DNA from: Timema cristinae
Taxonomy: Eukaryota; Arthropoda; Insecta; Phasmatodea; Timematidae
DNA length: 64,000 nt
Assembly: GCA_039000515.1 (NCBI GenBank)
Contig: JBCFYV010000012.1
Location: 33,408,562 to 33,472,561 of the forward strand
Direction: 5' to 3'
Position numbers and translations under genes: made by a program. The notes beneath the pieces were generated by a model, which did not search any database, was not told the DNA's origin, and saw only the letters and a program-made list of their open reading frames with translations. Shown one piece after another: positions 33,377 through 44,350 of the stretch. How positions within the stretch are numbered: position 1 is the stretch's first letter; each line of letters starts with the position of its first letter.

Positions 33377-34881
33377 TAGGGCTGTGCGGGATCCCGAACT
33401 TCGGGAAAAAAGTTTGGAAAATTAGCTCTTCCAAAACTTGGGTGGGGAAAAAAGATTAAAAAGTTAAAATTAAGCATTGTCTATCAATGTCATGTTTGTA
33501 TTTAATTTTCATTAAAACTATTAATTTATTAAATTTATATTTTGTTAAATAGATGGCCTTCTGAAACTATGGTTGCTTTTATCAACTACCTTACAATACA
33601 GCTTAGCGCCTTTAAATAATATAACAAACTATCACACACATATCTATCTCTAAATAGATTTAAGGCAGTAAAACATATTTTTAGTGCAAAATAATGATAA
33701 AAGTTGCTTGTAATATCAAATTATGCATAAAATACACCCTCACCATACTTATTTTCATAAATACAAATCTATTAGGTAAATGTTATTATTTGGAATGGCA
33801 TCCATTTCCTTTTTTATCCTAGATAATAGTTGCATAGACTAATATTTTTTAAATCTAACAACACTTTTTGTGAGAGCTTTATTAACTAAAATGTAAGAGG
33901 TAACCAGGCATACTGGCTCAGTGTAATTTTTTTTTAAATTCTAATGTATAAGACTGTGGTTCACATTTATTAATTAATATTTGTTTGTATATTTTGATGT
34001 TTTACTGTGTAAGCCACGAGTTTTTTATTCAAGAACTTTTTTAGACATTTTTAAAATCCAACTTTAAAATTATATATATTCATACCAAAAATGCTTGATT
34101 TAAAAATACACACTTAAATAGTTGCATTAAGCATATGTTTTTTAATTTACATTACATCAAAAACTTTACTCAACATTTAGATAAAATATTATTTAATTTT
34201 TATTTGAGAATTTTATTTATATATTTTTACATCTATTACTGTTTCCACCCTGTCCTGGGTGTTTTTTTATTCAAGTTATATATATTTTCACTACCAACTA
34301 ACTGGGCCTGTCGTAGCTTCATATATCCTTATTATTAGTTACTTACTCTATGGCATTAGGAACTCAAAGATCATTACCGGACTCACAAAAGTACCTCGCC
34401 TATTCCTCTTTTGAGCTAATTCTATCAAGTACTATCTAATTACACCCTATCTCTCTCAGGTCTATCTAAATGTTATCCTCCCATTCATAATATGCCTTAT
34501 ACAATTTAAACATGAATTAATACAAACATTTTTAGTATGCATATTTTTTTCCCTTTAAAATCTTTTTTACGGGATTATATAATTTAAATTTACTGTTCAT
34601 ACTATTACTGCAACCAAATCATAGTTTTTGCCCCTTTTCCTGAACCTATTCAAAAATATATTAACACTTACATTTAACTTAATTGAAACTATAAAATTAT
34701 TTTAATTTTAATTTTTTTCAGAATGAATGGGAAGGAAAAACTAGACTAGATTAAATCTGAAATATTTATAAGCCTAAAGTAGAAAATTACTTTTAAATTG
34801 TTTCCTGTCTCTTTACTGCTGGAAATCATTTCCCTCCTGAAAAATTTTCCTAAGTCAAACTGTATATCCCGCACAGGACTA
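33377..34881. mobile_element. hAT-like element downstream of NuMA/Mud gene
   Basis: An exact 8-base duplication CTATTTTG flanks it (33369-33376, 34882-34889). Ends are TAGGGCTGTGCGGGAT and, reverse complemented, TAGTCCTGTGCGGGAT. The 1505-base interior is AT-rich with no transposase. It contains the candidate alternative exon 34722-34754. Confidence 0.85.
34722..34754 (+). CDS. Candidate alternative terminal exon inside hAT-like element
   Basis: TTTTTTTCAG acceptor followed in phase 0 by NEWEGKTRLD and TAA. If the donor at 32906 is used, this would replace the hydrophobic tail with ten polar residues. AATAAA lies at 34921-34926, just beyond the element. Short length and transposon location make chance likely; included as a hypothesis. 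Confidence 0.25.
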   Translation, partial: NEWEGKTRLD

Positions 34882-35346
34882 CTATTTTGAAAATACTTTA
34901 TTTTGTCTGTGCAATAGTTCAATAAAATTGTATAACTATATTTTTATACTACCCTTGTTTTTAAAAGTTATTTTATTATTCCTTTCTTATAAAGATTTGC
35001 AAGTTAATCCAAAACTATTTAATTTTGTTCATAATTGCTCTTTCATTAATTCTAAACTAATGTTATATAAATTAACACATAAGTTGCTTTTTTCTGTTTA
35101 AATATGTTATCTTGTAAGTAATTTATCATAACTCATGTTCTAACATTTATTATTAACGATTGAATAATGAAAAAAAAAATATATTTTAATTATATTTAAT
35201 AATTAAGAATGAGAATTATAAATTAATTTTAACTTACATTCAAGACAAACAAGCAAATTTGATTTGCTGAGACTATTTTTATAATTAAAGTAAGTTGTGC
35301 CAGACCTAAAAAAAAATTATATATATACAAGGTGTGGCTACTAAAT

Positions 35347-35349
<3 letters not shown>

Positions 35350-35395
<46 letters not shown>
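35350..35395. repeat. Poly-T tract, 46 bases
   Basis: Uninterrupted T run starting at the inner edge of the mariner left terminal repeat; likely slippage expansion. Confidence 0.9.
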
Positions 35396-35398
<3 letters not shown>

Positions 35399-35560
35399 TG
35401 AGGTATCGGCAACAACCAGCAGAGTCGGATATTTATCTATGTTCTTTTCTCCCTCCACCTTTCAAATTTCAAGGTCGTGCGCCCGACAGTTCAGCCGTAG
35501 TCTTGGTTTGAAGTGGACCTTGTACCTGAGTTCTGTCGGAATTATGTTGCATGTAAAAAG

Positions 35561-36614
35561 GTGAACAGCATGTCAACGTGAGGTTTCTTGTAAAATATGG
35601 GAAATCCGCTACAGAAAAGTACACTTTGTTAAAGGAAGCTTATGGTGATCAGTGTTTATCTCGTACTCAAATATTTGATTGGTTTAAAAAAATTAAGGAG
35701 GGGAGGAAAGAGATTGAAGATGATCCCAGCCTGGTCATTCTCGCACTTCAAAAACAGATGTTAACATTGACAAATAAGTGAAATTGTTTAAAAAAATTGA
35801 CGCCTGAGCATTTGAGCAATTGCTGACATAGTTAATATTGATAATAAAACTGTTCTACAAATTTTAAATGAAAATTCACACATGAAAAAAAAGTTTGCTC
35901 TTAAATGGTGCCAAAACTGCTCACTTCTGAGCAAAAAGAAACTCAAATGAACATTTGTGCTGACATCCTTATTAACATCGTAAATGATTCAAACTTTTTA
36001 GAAAATGTGATAACGTGTGACGAGTCATGATTCTTTCAGTTCGACCCTGAAACCAAACGTCACTCTATGCATTGGAAGAGTCCCAGTTCACTGAGACAAA
36101 AGAAAGCACAGATGAGCAAGTCAAATTCAAAGCAATGATGATGGGCTTATTTTTATATCTGAGGGATTGTTCACATTGATTGGGTACCTGAAGGTCAGAC
36201 TGTTAACCAGGTTTACTATAAAAAGGTTTTTACAAACCTTTGTGAACCCATAAGAAGAAAAAGACCTGAAATGTGGAAGAACGGCTCGTGGATTCTTCAT
36301 CAGGACAATGCACCAGCACATAAAGCGCTGTCTATCCAAAGGTTTTTGTCGAAGCACAAGATTTCTATGTTGGATCATCCACCTCACTCACCTGCTAGCC
36401 CCGTGTGACTTTTTCTGTTCCCGAAGATCAAGTCGGCACCAAATGGTACCGTTTTGAGTCTGTTGTTGCTGTGACAGAAAAAGCGATGAAGCTCATGAAC
36501 AGCCTCTCAGAAAAGGACGAAAACATTGCTTCCAACAGTGGAAGATTCTTATGGTGAGGTGTAGGGATCGGGGAGGAGACTACATTGAAGGTGATAACAT
36601 TTCCATTGAGTAAT
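35561..36614 (+). pseudogene. mariner transposase remnant
   Basis: The helix-turn-helix part reads VRFLVKYGKSATEKYTLL and QCLSRTQIFDWFKKIKEG. The first catalytic segment is NVITCDES followed by a stop where tryptophan is expected. The second has HIDWVPEGQTVNQVYY and LHQDNAPAHKAL. The last, normally YSPDLAPCD, reads HSPASPV then a stop, so the third catalytic residue is lost through a frameshift or deletion near 36400. The end GGDYIEGDN..SIE with TAA is kept. Internal frameshifts at about 35780 and 36120. Clearly non-functional. Confidence 0.9.
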
Positions 36615-36792
36615 TTTGTTAATACACTAGAGTATCAGTCCGGTTATTTAATAGCCAAACCTCGTATGTATATACGTGTGTGTAATTTTTTCCTTATGCA
36701 TAAAAAGGCTGCCAAGTTTTGTCTTGGGAAATTTAATATCAAGTTAGAGATAAGTTTATAAATTAAACATTGAAAATTCAGAGAATAGAAGG

Positions 36793-36975
36793 TGCTATGT
36801 TTGCGTTTTATTATTTTTATTTGTATATACACACTTGATTATTAACAACAAAAAGCCTCTTCTCCTTCTCTACACTCATATCACTCACAATATTTCATAA
36901 CTGCTCTAGTAATGTGACTCAACTACTCTTGTCAAATATATCATTTATATGTTTAACATTTTATAATATACAACA
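36793..36975 (-). repeat. Ty3/Gypsy element, 3' LTR
   Basis: 183 bases; matches 41268-41451 with several substitutions and indels, including a missing (TA)n tract present in the other copy. Confidence 0.9.
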
Positions 36976-37189
36976 TCTCTCCTCCAACAAAGTTAATTTA
37001 AACATTGCATTGGTATATACAAAAAATAAAAACTTATCTTGTCATATTTTTATAAATCTAGTTTCATAGGTTTTCTTATTATCCTGCCAGCTCGGGTAAG
37101 TTATTTTAGGAGATGCAAGTTCAGGCATAGTTAGTGATGGAGGTGACTTTGGTTGAGGACTAGTTTGCTGTATTGTAGGAATAGTCTCA

Positions 37190-40100
37190 GGTTAGATAGG
37201 TCTAGGACTACATATTGTAGGTTGAGGGATTGGATAATTTATGCTGGGCTCTGGATTATGAAAGGATGGAGGTGGATTCAATGACTTCCTTAATCCTTTC
37301 CTATTTCTTCTAATTTCTCTACCATCACTTTGTTTTACAATAAAAGATCTGGGTGTGAAGTGTTTGTTTACTATTCGACTTGGTTCCCAAACTTTGTCTT
37401 TTTGTATTAAAATTGATTCGTTGGGTTGTAAATCAGGTAAATTTTTAGCACCCCTATCATACCACATCTTTGTCTTCATGTTTTTTGCTATAAGTTTAGC
37501 TTTGATATTGATATCATAATTATTTTGTTTAAGTAAGTTAAATGAGGTGGTTATTTACTTTTAAACCTTCTGTTTAACATAAGTTGTGCTGGAGATAAGT
37601 TTATTTCTTTAATTGGAGTGTTTCTGTATTCCATGAGTGATATAAAAATATCTTGACCTCCTTTGTAAGCTTTTTGAAGCATATTTTTAGCTATTAGAAA
37701 CTGACTTTTCCGCAAGTCCATTAAACTGAGAGTAAAGTGGACTTGAGGTTACAGGTAAGAAATCAAAATCTAAGGCAACATTTCTAAATTCCAAACTGTT
37801 GAAAGGCATGTTATCTGAGATCAAAATGTCTGGTATTCCAAATCTAGCAAATATAGATTTGAGTTTTTGAATTACATGATTAGCTGTTTTACCTTTTAAA
37901 GTTTCTATTTCTATCCATCTAGTAGAGTAATCAGTTACAACCAAATAGTCATCCGACCCAAATTCAAAAAGATCTGTGGCTAGCTTTTGCCAGGGCCTAT
38001 CAGGTGGTGGATGGCTAATCATCGGTTGTTTGACATTACTTTTGCGAAATTTTTCACATATTTTACATTTACGTACAATTTCTTGGATTTCTTTGCACAT
38101 ACCTGGCCAAAATAGCACTTGTCGTGCTCTTGATTTACATTTTTCAATCCCTAAAAGACTTTCATGAATTAAGGTTAACATGGCTTTTCTTAATGAAATT
38201 GGTACAATTAGCTTATCATCTAAAAATAAACAAATCATCTTCTACTGTAATTTTGTCCTGTAAATTAAAGTAAAATTAACATTATTAAGGCATTTGGATT
38301 TTGTGTTTGGCCAGCCATTTACAAAAAAGTATTTGAGCAAACTTAAATCTGGGTCTTGTTCTGTTTCTATTTTGAACTCTCCCCCCCCCCCCCCCTCCAC
38401 CCCCCAGTTATTGGTAAGTAGCTACTTAGTGAGTGTATTACATATGTTAATTCTGGATCATCTTTAACTGAGTCTTTTAAGTAAGCTCTAGATAAGGTAT
38501 CTGCCATAAACATTTGTTTACCCGGTACATAAGCAATTTTGATTGCTACTTAATTAATTTAAGCAATAATCTTTAATCTTCGCAACCGAGAAACACTTTA
38601 GAAATATCTTTATTTACATTGGTTACTAAAGGTCTGTGGTTGGTTTGAACATGTACAAGTCTGCCATAGGTTAGCTGGTGAAACTTTTCAAGGCCATAGG
38701 TTATGGCTAAAAGTTCTTTTTCTCTCTGAGCATATTTTTGTTCACTTTCTGTAAGACTTCTCGATCCATACAAGACAGGGTGTCCATTTTGTAAAATACA
38801 AACTCCAAGACCATCCTTAGATGAGTCGCACTGTAACGCTAACGGTTTGGAACTATCAAATACAACTAATACTGGTGCTTTTGTTAACTCACTTTTTAAC
38901 AGATTAAGCGCTTGTTCATGTTCAGGTAGCCACTGCCAGTCAATATAACTTTTAGTAAGATAACGCAAAGGTGTGGTTATCTTAGATGGATTAGGTATGT
39001 ACTGCGATAAGTACTTTGACATCCCCAGTAATCTCATTAACTCTTTTTTATTTTTAGGTCTTTCCATATTTATAATGGCTTTGACATGATCAGGATCAGG
39101 TTTAATTACTTCATTTGAAACAATTTGTCCTATAAAGTTTACTGATTCTACTCTGAACTGAAACCTGTTTTTATTAAATTTTACATTGTTTGCTTTAGCC
39201 TTTTGTAAGAATTTATTTAAAATCTGATCATGCTCTTTTTCACTAGACCCTCCAATAATTAAATCATCAAAATAAATTTCACATCCTTCAATATCACTAA
39301 AAATATCTAAGTTTCTTTATTGAAAAATTTCAGGGGCTGAACATAACCCATAGGGTATCTTTAAAACTATACCTACCAAATGGTGTATTAAAGGTACACA
39401 AATATGAGCTGGGCTCATTTAACTCTTTGTGCCAAAAACCTTTTTTATAGCTAACACTGAAAACACTGTTTTCCCACTTAATCTTGACATTATTTCTTCT
39501 GCTTTTGGAATCAAAAACTGTTCCTTCTTTATCACATTATTACGATCTTTAGGGTCTAAACATAGTCATAATGTGTGGTTAGGTTTCTCCACTATAACTA
39601 AACTATTGACACACTCAGTAGGTTTAGTAACCTCTAATAATATATTTTTCTTTTAGATCATCTAGAGTGTTTTTGAGTTTAATGTGCAAGCTTAGAGGCA
39701 CACACCTAGGAGGGTGTATTTTTGGAATGACATTATCTTTTAATTCTATGTTTAGTTTGCCAGGGAATTTCCCCGGTCCATTAAAAACTTCAGTATGCTT
39801 AGCGATAATATCTGCTTTGCTTATATGTTCTGAATATAATCGATTCATACTTTTGCTAACAAGTTAAGTTTAAGACAATCACCTAAGCCTATCAAGGGTA
39901 CTGAATCTACATTTGCTACTACAAATTTAATCTGTTGATTTTGTTCATTACGAGAAGACAATATATTGTTATTATTCCCTCAGGCTTAATTTTATTTTTG
40001 TCCCCAAAAGCTACCAATATAGCATTAGTTTCAGTTAACTTGTTTTTGTTCTCTAGTTTATTGTACACACATAAGGAAGTATGTGAGTTTCTGCTCCTGC

Positions 40101-41090
40101 ATCCAATTTAAATTTAACTTTTTGTTCATCCACAAAATGGTTTCAAACCAAGAAACAGTGTTTCCTACGCTGTCAATTTTAATCTCAGAATTTAGTTCTA
40201 AGTTGTCAATACTAGTTAGGTCTGTTTGAATTTTATCAATAAACAAATGATTAGAAAATTCACTTTCTAGTCTAGGGCCTGCTTCACTTTTCCAGTCTCC
40301 ATTAGATATTTGATCAATTCTATTACATTATTTGGGTCAACTTCTAGCACTTCATGTACCTGCCTATTTCTAGGTCTAAAATTGCATAGCTTAGCAAAAT
40401 GATTCAATTGCTTACATTTAGAACATACCTGCCTAAATGCTGGACAAGCTCTGGGCTTGTGTGTAACCACATTTTTTACATTCATAACTTTGAACACTTC
40501 TACTTCCATTAGGCCTATTATTATCACTTGGCCTTTTTACAGCTTCGACACTTTTATTATGCACCTTCACTGATTCTATACTTTCTTCCTGAAGGGCTTT
40601 CACCTGTAGTCTGCTGACTTCAGCGGCTCTACAGAACTCTGCAGCCTTCTTTAGGGTTAGGTCCAGCTCTCAAAGCATGTGTTCTTGAAGATTATTATCT
40701 TGGATTCCCAAGACGATCCTCTTCCTTATTAGAGAATCCTCTTCCTTGAATTCACATGTAGATGCAGAGGTTTGTAGTTCCGTTAGGAAGCTGTCAAACG
40801 TTTGTCATTCTTTCTGATAGACAGTGAAGAATTTATATCTTTCAAAATTACATTTTTTAGTGGTTGACAGTAGGCTTCAAATTTTTCAGGATAATTTCAA
40901 GTTTATCCTTATCTTATACTGTTGTAGACTTCAAGTCCATCTTCACCAATCAAATTCAGTAGAATGGCTATTTTAGTAATTTCTTCAGCTTTCGTTTTTC
41001 CCATTGCTTCCATAACAGTCTGAACTTACAGCAATTTTCCGATACGTTTCCGTTAATACTAATGGTTGTGGTGGGCGAAAAATGGTGTTC
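37190..41090 (-). pseudogene. Ty3/Gypsy gag-pol, degenerate
   Basis: From 5' to 3' on the minus strand: gag zinc knuckle CSKCKQLNHFAKLC (about 40430), protease LDAGAETHILPY (about 40090), reverse transcriptase N-terminal part near 39624-39848, active site YFDDLIIGG near 39270, then RNase H (TKAPVLVVFDSSKPLALQCD, YAQREKELLAITYGLEKF; 38573-39067), integrase zinc finger and core (HESLLG..C..C; TDYSTRWIEIETLKGKT; SDNMPFNS; 37687-38238) and an integrase tail (37192-37479) rich in PR. Stops and frameshifts separate these pieces. A poly-C run near 38380 lies between RNase H and integrase. Confidence 0.9.
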
Positions 41091-41267
41091 GTTATGATAA
41101 TCTTCTTCTTCCAGACTTTTTTTATGCAAATTTCAATGATGCAACATCAAAATCTCCGTTTTACTATTAATATAGTTTTTTTAAGGTTATCCATTTGACT
41201 GTACATTTGTGTCCAGCTCTCCACTAAAAACCTAATTTAACTAACCTGTCGTTCACTTCTGACACCA

Positions 41268-41451
41268 TGTTATGTTTGCGTTTTATTGTTTTTATTTGTA
41301 TATAAGGTACACAATACATACTTGACTATTAACAACATAAAGCCTCTTCTCCTTTGCACTCATATATATATATATATCACAATATTTCATAACACATGTG
41401 CTCTTAGTCAAATATATCATTTGTATGTTTAACATTTTATAATATACAACA
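41268..41451 (-). repeat. Ty3/Gypsy element, 5' LTR
   Basis: 184 bases, TGTTATG to ACAACA, next to the primer-binding-site-like sequence on the interior side. Confidence 0.9.
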
Positions 41452-42690
41452 GAAGAGCAAGGCCTAAACTGTAGGCTTCAAAGATCACAATAAAACAAAT
41501 AACTATAGCATTTTCCAGGTAAATTAGTTCCCTTCTTCACAGTAAGAGAACACCAACTGCAGTTTTTAATTGTGAACTTTGAGGCCTACGTTTTTCTGGT
41601 AAGTGTGTAGACGTTGCCCTTCTATCTTCCTTTCAGTGTTTAATTTAAAATAGCTATGTGGTACCATTTTACATTTGTTTATATAGGTTTATAAGTTAGT
41701 CATTTTGAGCCATCTTCAAAACTATAATCTACAATCTACAAATCTTGAATTTTCTTTTTAAATATGAATCTTAAATCCAAAAATTAATTTTAATGTGGAC
41801 AATAAAAAAAAGGTCTAAATATTTTTTTTAAACTGTTTAATAGGGAATTCATAATAATATTCATACATTGATTAAAGTGATAAAATAGTGGTCTGAGGGT
41901 TTAGGTTTAACTTTGTACAATTATTGTTGGTTTTTACCACCAATAAGTAGTGTATATCAGCTCTGAAACAAATTCCATTTCAGCCCTCTTTGAATCACAA
42001 ATTTGACATTTTCTTAAATCTTCGAGGGATTGAAGAGTATATCTACAATATAAGTTAATTTGTTTTAAATGTATCATTCTGTAGCAAGTAATTCCCTGCC
42101 CAGTCGGATATTCAGACAATACTACACTTCCTTTAACACTTTATTACATTACATTACACTACACTAAAACAGTTCTCCTGTGGCTTCTTTGGTGCTGAGT
42201 GACAGGTCACAGCTGACAGCTTTGAAAAGTAACTATGTATCCCTACGCTGAACCATATGATCTGCAAAAACATTTGTTTAGAGCAACAAAATTTCATATT
42301 TAAAAATTTTCGATGAATTGATATAACATTGAATTAAAATATGGGTTGACAGCAAGTCTAAAATACATATATAACATATTAAAATGTATTTACAAAACTT
42401 GGATACAACAAATTAAGGACAAAAACAAAGTTTAAAGATCAACAGTGTTGTAAATTAGTTATTAAAATTGAATTCGCGGGTTAGCATCTCTAAATGACGT
42501 TTAATAAAGTAATGAGAATATTCTTGTTACAAGTTTTTGAAGAATATAATAATTTTAATTTTAAGGTTATGTATAAAATCTAAGCCTTATTTTGGTTCAG
42601 TCCCATTACTCCTTGAGATAATATTATAATAAAGGAAATTGATAAAACTAAAGAAAAAGGAAAAATAAACTACTAAGAATAAGAATAAAT
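41452..42690. other. Unassigned AT-rich stretch
   Basis: No gene or element with defined ends. Segments around 41740-42110 share short AT-rich words with 3230-3420 and 12300-12500, which may be old repeat copies. Confidence 0.4.
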
Positions 42691-43073
42691 TTGATGAAGA
42701 AAGCCCACCTAGGGAAAGAGGAAAGATGTGGGAAGAATCCAATGCACAAAGGTGACATCTTCTTCCTTTCTTCTGTCTTCTATAGTAGAAGTAGTCACAC
42801 ACACATTTTAAACACAAATATAATAATATTTCGGCATTGTTGCCTTTATCAAACACAAAGAAGAAGAGAGTACAAATAACACAAACAATGGATTACTCCA
42901 TCTTGAATTTTGAATTAAACTGTTAGAAACAAATTGTGCCGACTGTTTTTGGGAGTAGAAATAAATTCCTTGGTTGTGGTTAATATTTATAGAAAACTGA
43001 TGATGATAATAATAATAGACAAGAGAAAAAAGAAAATAATAATAATAATTAATAATAATATAATATAATAATG

Positions 43074-44350
43074 TTAAATTGGGAAAATAATATATAGAAA
43101 TAAACTATCTTCTGTTGAGGCCTGGTGGTAATCTTGATTTGGTAATCCATTGGTGGGCCAGTTCCCACTGTCTAAGTTGAGAACTGTTGCACTGTTTGGG
43201 AAATGCTCTAAATATTTTGGTGGTGTAGCAGGTTTGAAAGTCCTGGTTGTGGGTACTAGCATGGATGGGTACAGGCTTGTCCGGATCTTTGTGGTTTGTG
43301 TCAAAGCGATGATTGTTCATTAGCTGTCTGAGAGAACCTGTAGTGAGGCCTATATATTCTGCATCACATGATTTGCACTGTAATGTCTGTTCACGGCAGA
43401 ATTGACTCTGAAAGGCCTTTTTCCCTACCATAAATCTATTATATAGTAGGATATTGTAGGAAAAAGACCTTTCAGAGAGTAATTCCTACCGTGAATGAGT
43501 TTAGTTGATATATCAAGTTATTGGTTTTGCAATTGTAATACCCAGGGATTTTGTATTCCAATTTGGTTACTTTGCTGTTGAAGGATGTAGCTGGTAGGTG
43601 GATTCCACATGTGCTGCAACGGGTGCTACCGCATGGGTGTGAACCTTTGGTAGTAGGTTTTTCTTCTCGGATTCTCTTGGGGTCAGGAAGTTTGGGATGG
43701 ACTAGAATATTGTGGAGATTGGGTGGCCGTTTAAAAGTAACTCTTGGGGGTGAACTAAGAAGGTTTTGGGTCTGGGTAGAACTGGTTAGGAATTTGTAAC
43801 CACATTTAAGGATTGTGTTGATACGTTGTAGACCAGGATGGTATTGGGTTGTGAGAGGGATGTCCTCGACTTTTTTTGGAGGGTCGTGGTCATCCCTGGA
43901 GAGTGCTCTGGAGATTTGGTTGTCTATTAGAGGCTTGGGGTAACCTCTACTTTGGAAAACTGTGGAGAGTTGTTTGCAATATTCAGTTAAATCGTCGGGT
44001 TCTGAACATATCCGTTTGGCTCGTGTGGCAAGGCTGAATGGTAGAGACCTTTTTGTGTATGAAGGATGGCTGCTATGGTAGTGGAGGTATTGTTGGTGAT
44101 TGGTGGGTTTTATATGTACAGTGGTACGAATTTGGTTATTTTCAAGGAACAGATTCACATCAAGGAAGGTAAGACTATGATGTGATTTATTGTGGGTGAA
44201 GTTTAGGGGGCTGCAATTGTTGAGATTATCTAGAAAGACGTCCAAGGATTCTTCGGAGTGAGGCCAGATCATGAAAATGTCGTCGATGTAGCGAAGCCAT
44301 AGATATGGTTTGATGGGCTGAGAATGTAGAAAGTGTTCTTGAGATAATAG
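43074..44350 (-). pseudogene. Penelope-like reverse transcriptase/GIY-YIG gene
   Basis: The readable protein starts near LHSQPIKPYLWLRYIDDIF, which holds the reverse transcriptase active-site aspartates. It continues MIWPHSEESLDVFLDNLN, LTFLDVNL and GLQRINTILKCGYKFLTSS, then a cysteine-rich linker (CGSTRCSTCGIHL). After the small insertion it resumes QCKSCDAEYIGLTTGSLR, the GIY-YIG nuclease, ending WELAHQWITKSRLPPGLN. Penelope-like elements use this pair of activities to copy themselves into new sites. The copy is 5'-truncated and interrupted, so it is dead, but its frame is otherwise well kept over about 400 codons, suggesting moderate age. Confidence 0.88.
43383..43501. mobile_element. Small TA-flanked palindromic MITE in Penelope-like gene
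   Basis: Two TA dinucleotides (43381-43382, 43502-43503) flank a near-palindrome with arms TTCACGG..AG.AATT.ACTCTGAAAGG and a complementary right arm. Removing it would bring NLIYQL directly next to QCKSCDAEYIG, as seen in the undisturbed copy near 8720. It is probably a Tc1/mariner-type derivative. Confidence 0.8.

Larger units (their letters stand above)
35328..36665 (+). mobile_element. mariner-family transposon, dead
   Basis: Flanked by TA (35326-35327, 36666-36667). Ends CAAGGTGTGGCTACTAAATAAC and the reverse-complemented right end CGAGGTTTGGCTATTAAATAAC. A run of 46 T follows the left terminal repeat. One decayed transposase gene fills the interior. Confidence 0.93.
36788..41456 (-). 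mobile_element. Ty3/Gypsy retrotransposon, complete but decayed
   Basis: LTRs at 36793-36975 and 41268-41451 begin TGCTATG/TGTTATG and end ACAACA. Flanks GAAGG and GAAGA suggest a 5-base duplication with one change. On the minus strand a primer-site-like TGGTGTCAGAAGTG starts one to two bases inside the 5' LTR (right side), and a purine tract GGAGGAGAGA precedes the 3' LTR (left side). Coding order, right to left: gag with zinc knuckle, protease, reverse transcriptase, RNase H, integrase. This order (integrase after RNase H) marks Ty3/Gypsy. Confidence 0.92.
42690..44350 (-). mobile_element. Penelope-like element, 5' truncated
   Basis: Minus-strand coding from about 44350 down to 43074, followed by a 3' region to 42690 that contains AAAGGCAACAATGCCGAAATATT near 42830. 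That 3' region has a second copy at 50155-50300. The reverse transcriptase begins just before the RYIDDIFMIW active site, so the N-terminal part is missing. A 119-base palindromic insertion at 43383-43501 breaks the frame. Confidence 0.85.

Noticed and set aside
34722..34754. This exon as the sole normal 3' end of the NuMA/Mud-like gene
   Set aside because: It is inside a hAT-like element and only ten codons long, while the exon at 32774 has a good open extension with its own AATAAA. Kept only as a possible alternative.
42691..42879. 62-codon plus-strand frame
   Set aside because: It lies in the 3' region of the Penelope-like element on the opposite strand, and the same sequence recurs at 50155 without an open frame.
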